A stretch of DNA of 6,806 nucleotides from CBCPMX01 sp965120355 (GTDB lineage Bacteria > Bacillota > Clostridia > Oscillospirales > Oscillospiraceae), in the NCBI GenBank assembly GCA_965120355.1, contig CBCPMX010000093.1:1-6806 (forward strand). The letters run 5' to 3'. Both the position numbers and the translations under genes were made by a program. Below are positions 5,964 through 6,806 of this stretch, piece by piece. The notes under the pieces were generated by a model. That model saw only the letters and a list, made by a program, of their open reading frames with translations, searched no databases and was not told where the DNA came from. Every line of letters begins with the position of its first letter. Position 1 is the stretch's first letter.

Positions 5964-6011
5964 CAGGCTGTCAGAAACATATCTGCCGCACCTGGCAGCA
6001 GACACAGCCTG
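5964..6011 (+). ncRNA. Structured 5' leader (nested hairpin) of the small gene
   Basis: CAGGCTGT (5964-5971) pairs perfectly with ACAGCCTG (6004-6011), an 8-bp outer stem. Inside it CTGCC (5983-5987) pairs with GGCAG (5994-5998) around a 6-base loop. The outer stem starts a few bases after the predicted transcription start and ends just before the AAGGG ribosome binding site (6015-6019). The arrangement could be a protective 5' hairpin or a regulatory leader. It matches no riboswitch class I know. Confidence 0.45.
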
Positions 6012-6030
6012 AAGAAGGGACGATGGTACC

Positions 6031-6240
6031 ATGCTGTTTCGGAAGGATTTGGAACCGCGCTGCGCCTATTGCGCGCACGCCGCCGTAGCCGGCGAGAATA
6101 AAATGGCCTGCAGGAAACAGGGCATTATTCCACCGGCATACAGCTGCCGGAAGTTCTCTTATGATCCGCTGAAACGGACGCCTCCGAAACCGCTTGCGCC
6201 CAATTTCAAAAAATACGATAAAAAGGACTTTTCACTATGA
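6031..6240 (+). CDS. Small four-cysteine protein of unknown function
   Basis: This 69-residue soluble protein resembles a small uncharacterised family I associate with Clostridia; I know no function for it. Four cysteines (11, 14, 27, 39) form a CxxC...C...C arrangement (CAYC at 11-14), suggesting a bound zinc or other metal. The segment GIIPPAYSCRKFSYDPLKR (31-49) looks like the conserved core, followed by a Pro/Lys-rich tail ending in KKDFSL. There is no membrane segment or signal peptide. AAGGG (6015-6019) is 11 bases ahead of the ATG, rather far. An out-of-frame ATG at 6023 lies within a 10-base palindrome ATGGTACCAT that overlaps the true start. Good codon structure, its own promoter and a strong terminator directly after it indicate a real transcription unit. 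Acting as a ribosome- or RNA-binding zinc protein is only a guess from composition. Confidence 0.82.
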   Translation: MLFRKDLEPRCAYCAHAAVAGENKMACRKQGIIPPAYSCRKFSYDPLKRTPPKPLAPNFKKYDKKDFSL

Positions 6241-6245
6241 GGCGC

Positions 6246-6286
6246 ACCGCGCCGTCCCTGCAGGACGGGCGCGGTTTTCTCTTTTT
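6246..6286 (+). terminator. Strong intrinsic terminator after the small gene
   Basis: ACCGCGCCGTCC (6246-6257) pairs with GGACGGGCGCGGT (6263-6275), a 12-bp GC-rich stem with one bulged base and a 5-base loop. It is followed by a T-rich tail (TTTTCTCTTTTT, 6275-6286). It starts 5 bases after the stop codon and ends the ylbJ/small-gene transcription unit. Confidence 0.93.
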
Positions 6287-6414
6287 GCTGCAACATTTTC
6301 TTAAAACCGCGTTCCGCAACCATTCAAAAATGGAAGTCCGGGGTTTCACTCAGATAAAGATCCCCCATCATTCCCACGATCCCAGCTGGACACAGCCGGG
6401 AGAGCGAAATAACA

Positions 6415-6462
6415 AGAACAGGCGGTATGCGCCCCGCAGGGGGGTGGCATACCGCCTGTTCT
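6415..6462. repeat. Perfect 16-bp inverted repeat (large hairpin)
   Basis: AGAACAGGCGGTATGC (6415-6430) and GCATACCGCCTGTTCT (6447-6462) are perfect inverted copies. The 16-base loop itself contains CCCC/GGGG (6432-6435 and 6439-6442), so the RNA hairpin would be longer still. No U-run follows on the plus strand. On the minus strand the hairpin is followed only by a loose T-rich stretch (TTGTTATTT), so a bidirectional or minus-strand terminator is possible but weak. The exact match of the arms implies selection or recent origin. Confidence 0.85.
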
Positions 6463-6470
6463 AATGGAGA

Positions 6471-6500
6471 TTCCAAAGGGGAACAACGCCCCATTTGGAA
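6471..6500. repeat. Second inverted repeat next to the large hairpin
   Basis: TTCCAAAGGGG (6471-6481) pairs with CCCCATTTGGAA (6489-6500) over 11 base pairs with one bulged A; the loop is 7 bases. It begins 8 bases after the 16-bp inverted repeat, so the two form a tandem hairpin pair. There is no T-run. Confidence 0.75.
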
Positions 6501-6720
6501 CCCGCCTTTGCGATACAGCGTGTCGTGTGTCATACGCTCTGCCGCCGCTGGCATGGAAAAAACAGTGCCGCCGGGAAGGGCAAAAGCATTTGGAGCAGCT
6601 GAAAACAGGGCTGTGATGGTGCAAGCGCAGGCCAGGTTTCATCAGCAGACAGGGCGTGCGCCGCTCCTCTTGCCCGTTGACTGGCTCAGCTGGATTTGCT
6701 CGCACAGAGAAATCCGAAAC

Positions 6721-6739
6721 TTATCGCAAATTGCAATAA
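6721..6739. promoter_or_regulatory. Operator-like 19-bp dyad near the right edge
   Basis: TTATCGCAA (6721-6729) and TTGCAATAA (6731-6739) are inverted copies matching at eight of nine bases around a single central A. The element is AT-rich, lies in a gene-free stretch and has the size of a binding site for a dimeric repressor (for example TetR or MarR type). No convincing -35/-10 pair can be assigned beside it, so the regulated promoter is unknown. Confidence 0.4.
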
Positions 6740-6806
6740 CAAGTTGAACACTTCCGAGTAGATGGGACGGCAGTCAGGCAGCAAAGACTGAGTCAAGGAA
6801 CGCATC

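Larger units (their letters stand above)
6287..6806. other. Gene-free 520-base stretch with multiple hairpins
   Basis: No frame on either strand looks coding: the open stretches carry no recognisable motifs, poor ribosome binding sites and irregular composition. Besides the separately listed repeats, weaker hairpins are visible. These are CCATT/AATGG (6320-6333), CCCAGCT/AGCCGGG (6381-6400, one mismatch), AGCGTGT/ATACGCT (6517-6538, one G-U) and GGCA/TGCC (6550-6569), and near the edge CAGTC/GACTG (6771-6791). I recognise no RNase P RNA, tmRNA, SRP RNA, 6S RNA or known riboswitch. It may be the regulatory region and leader of a gene beyond the right edge, or hold an unlisted small RNA. Confidence 0.5.

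Noticed and set aside
6011..6034. T-box-like TGGTACC before the small gene
   Set aside because: The leader is only about 70 bases, without specifier loop or terminator/antiterminator pair; the motif is just part of the palindrome ATGGTACCAT.
6566..6599. GGGAAGGG and GGAGCAGC resembling the SRP RNA tip
   Set aside because: The two blocks are too far apart and lack the enclosing stem of a real SRP RNA.
6639..6645. CTGATGA on the minus strand, as in a hammerhead ribozyme core
   Set aside because: No properly placed stem II and GAAA follow, so the core is not formed.
6346..6747. Open frames of 75-119 codons on both strands in the right-hand region
   Set aside because: They run through strong inverted repeats, have no good ribosome binding sites and show no domain-like sequence.

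Overview
This 6.8 kb window looks like chromosome from a spore-forming, moderately GC-rich Clostridia member. An Oscillospiraceae/Ruminococcaceae-type gut bacterium is my inference, from base composition, the sporulation genes yqfC, yqfD and ylbJ, and the familiar yqfC-yqfD-phoH-ybeY-dgkA-era order. No mobile element, CRISPR array, tRNA or rRNA is visible.

Left part (1-4589, all on the minus strand). Read in the direction of transcription, the cluster is yqfC (TTG start), yqfD, phoH, ybeY, a DgkA-type lipid kinase, a GNAT acetyltransferase and era, which runs off the left edge. The genes overlap or nearly abut as far as the acetyltransferase: ATGA overlaps at yqfC/yqfD and dgkA/GNAT, a 17-base overlap at yqfD/phoH, 7 bases at phoH/ybeY and 14 bases at ybeY/dgkA. 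An AT-richer stretch of 224 bases follows before era. The first two genes are sporulation genes. The rest serve ribosome and 16S rRNA maturation (ybeY, era, probably phoH) and lipid-carrier recycling (dgkA). Compared with Bacillus subtilis, the HD-domain gene between phoH and ybeY and the cytidine deaminase gene between dgkA and era are absent, and a GNAT gene sits between dgkA and era.

Centre (4590-4733). This 144-base divergent spacer separates yqfC from a ylbJ-type sporulation membrane protein gene. It holds an 11-bp hairpin in the yqfC leader and, centred exactly at 4693, a 47-base near-symmetric dyad. The outer arms of the dyad both fit the CATAnnnTA -10 pattern of sporulation sigma factors E/K, one on each strand. 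This is the best candidate in the window for an undescribed regulatory arrangement: back-to-back sporulation promoters sharing one -35 dyad.

Right part (4734-6806, plus strand). ylbJ is followed by an extended -10 promoter, a hairpin-containing leader, a small four-cysteine protein of unknown function and a strong intrinsic terminator (6246-6286). The last 520 bases have no convincing gene. They hold a perfect 16-bp inverted repeat, a second hairpin just beside it, further weaker hairpins and a 19-bp operator-like dyad, so this stretch may carry an untranslated RNA or the leader of a gene beyond the edge.
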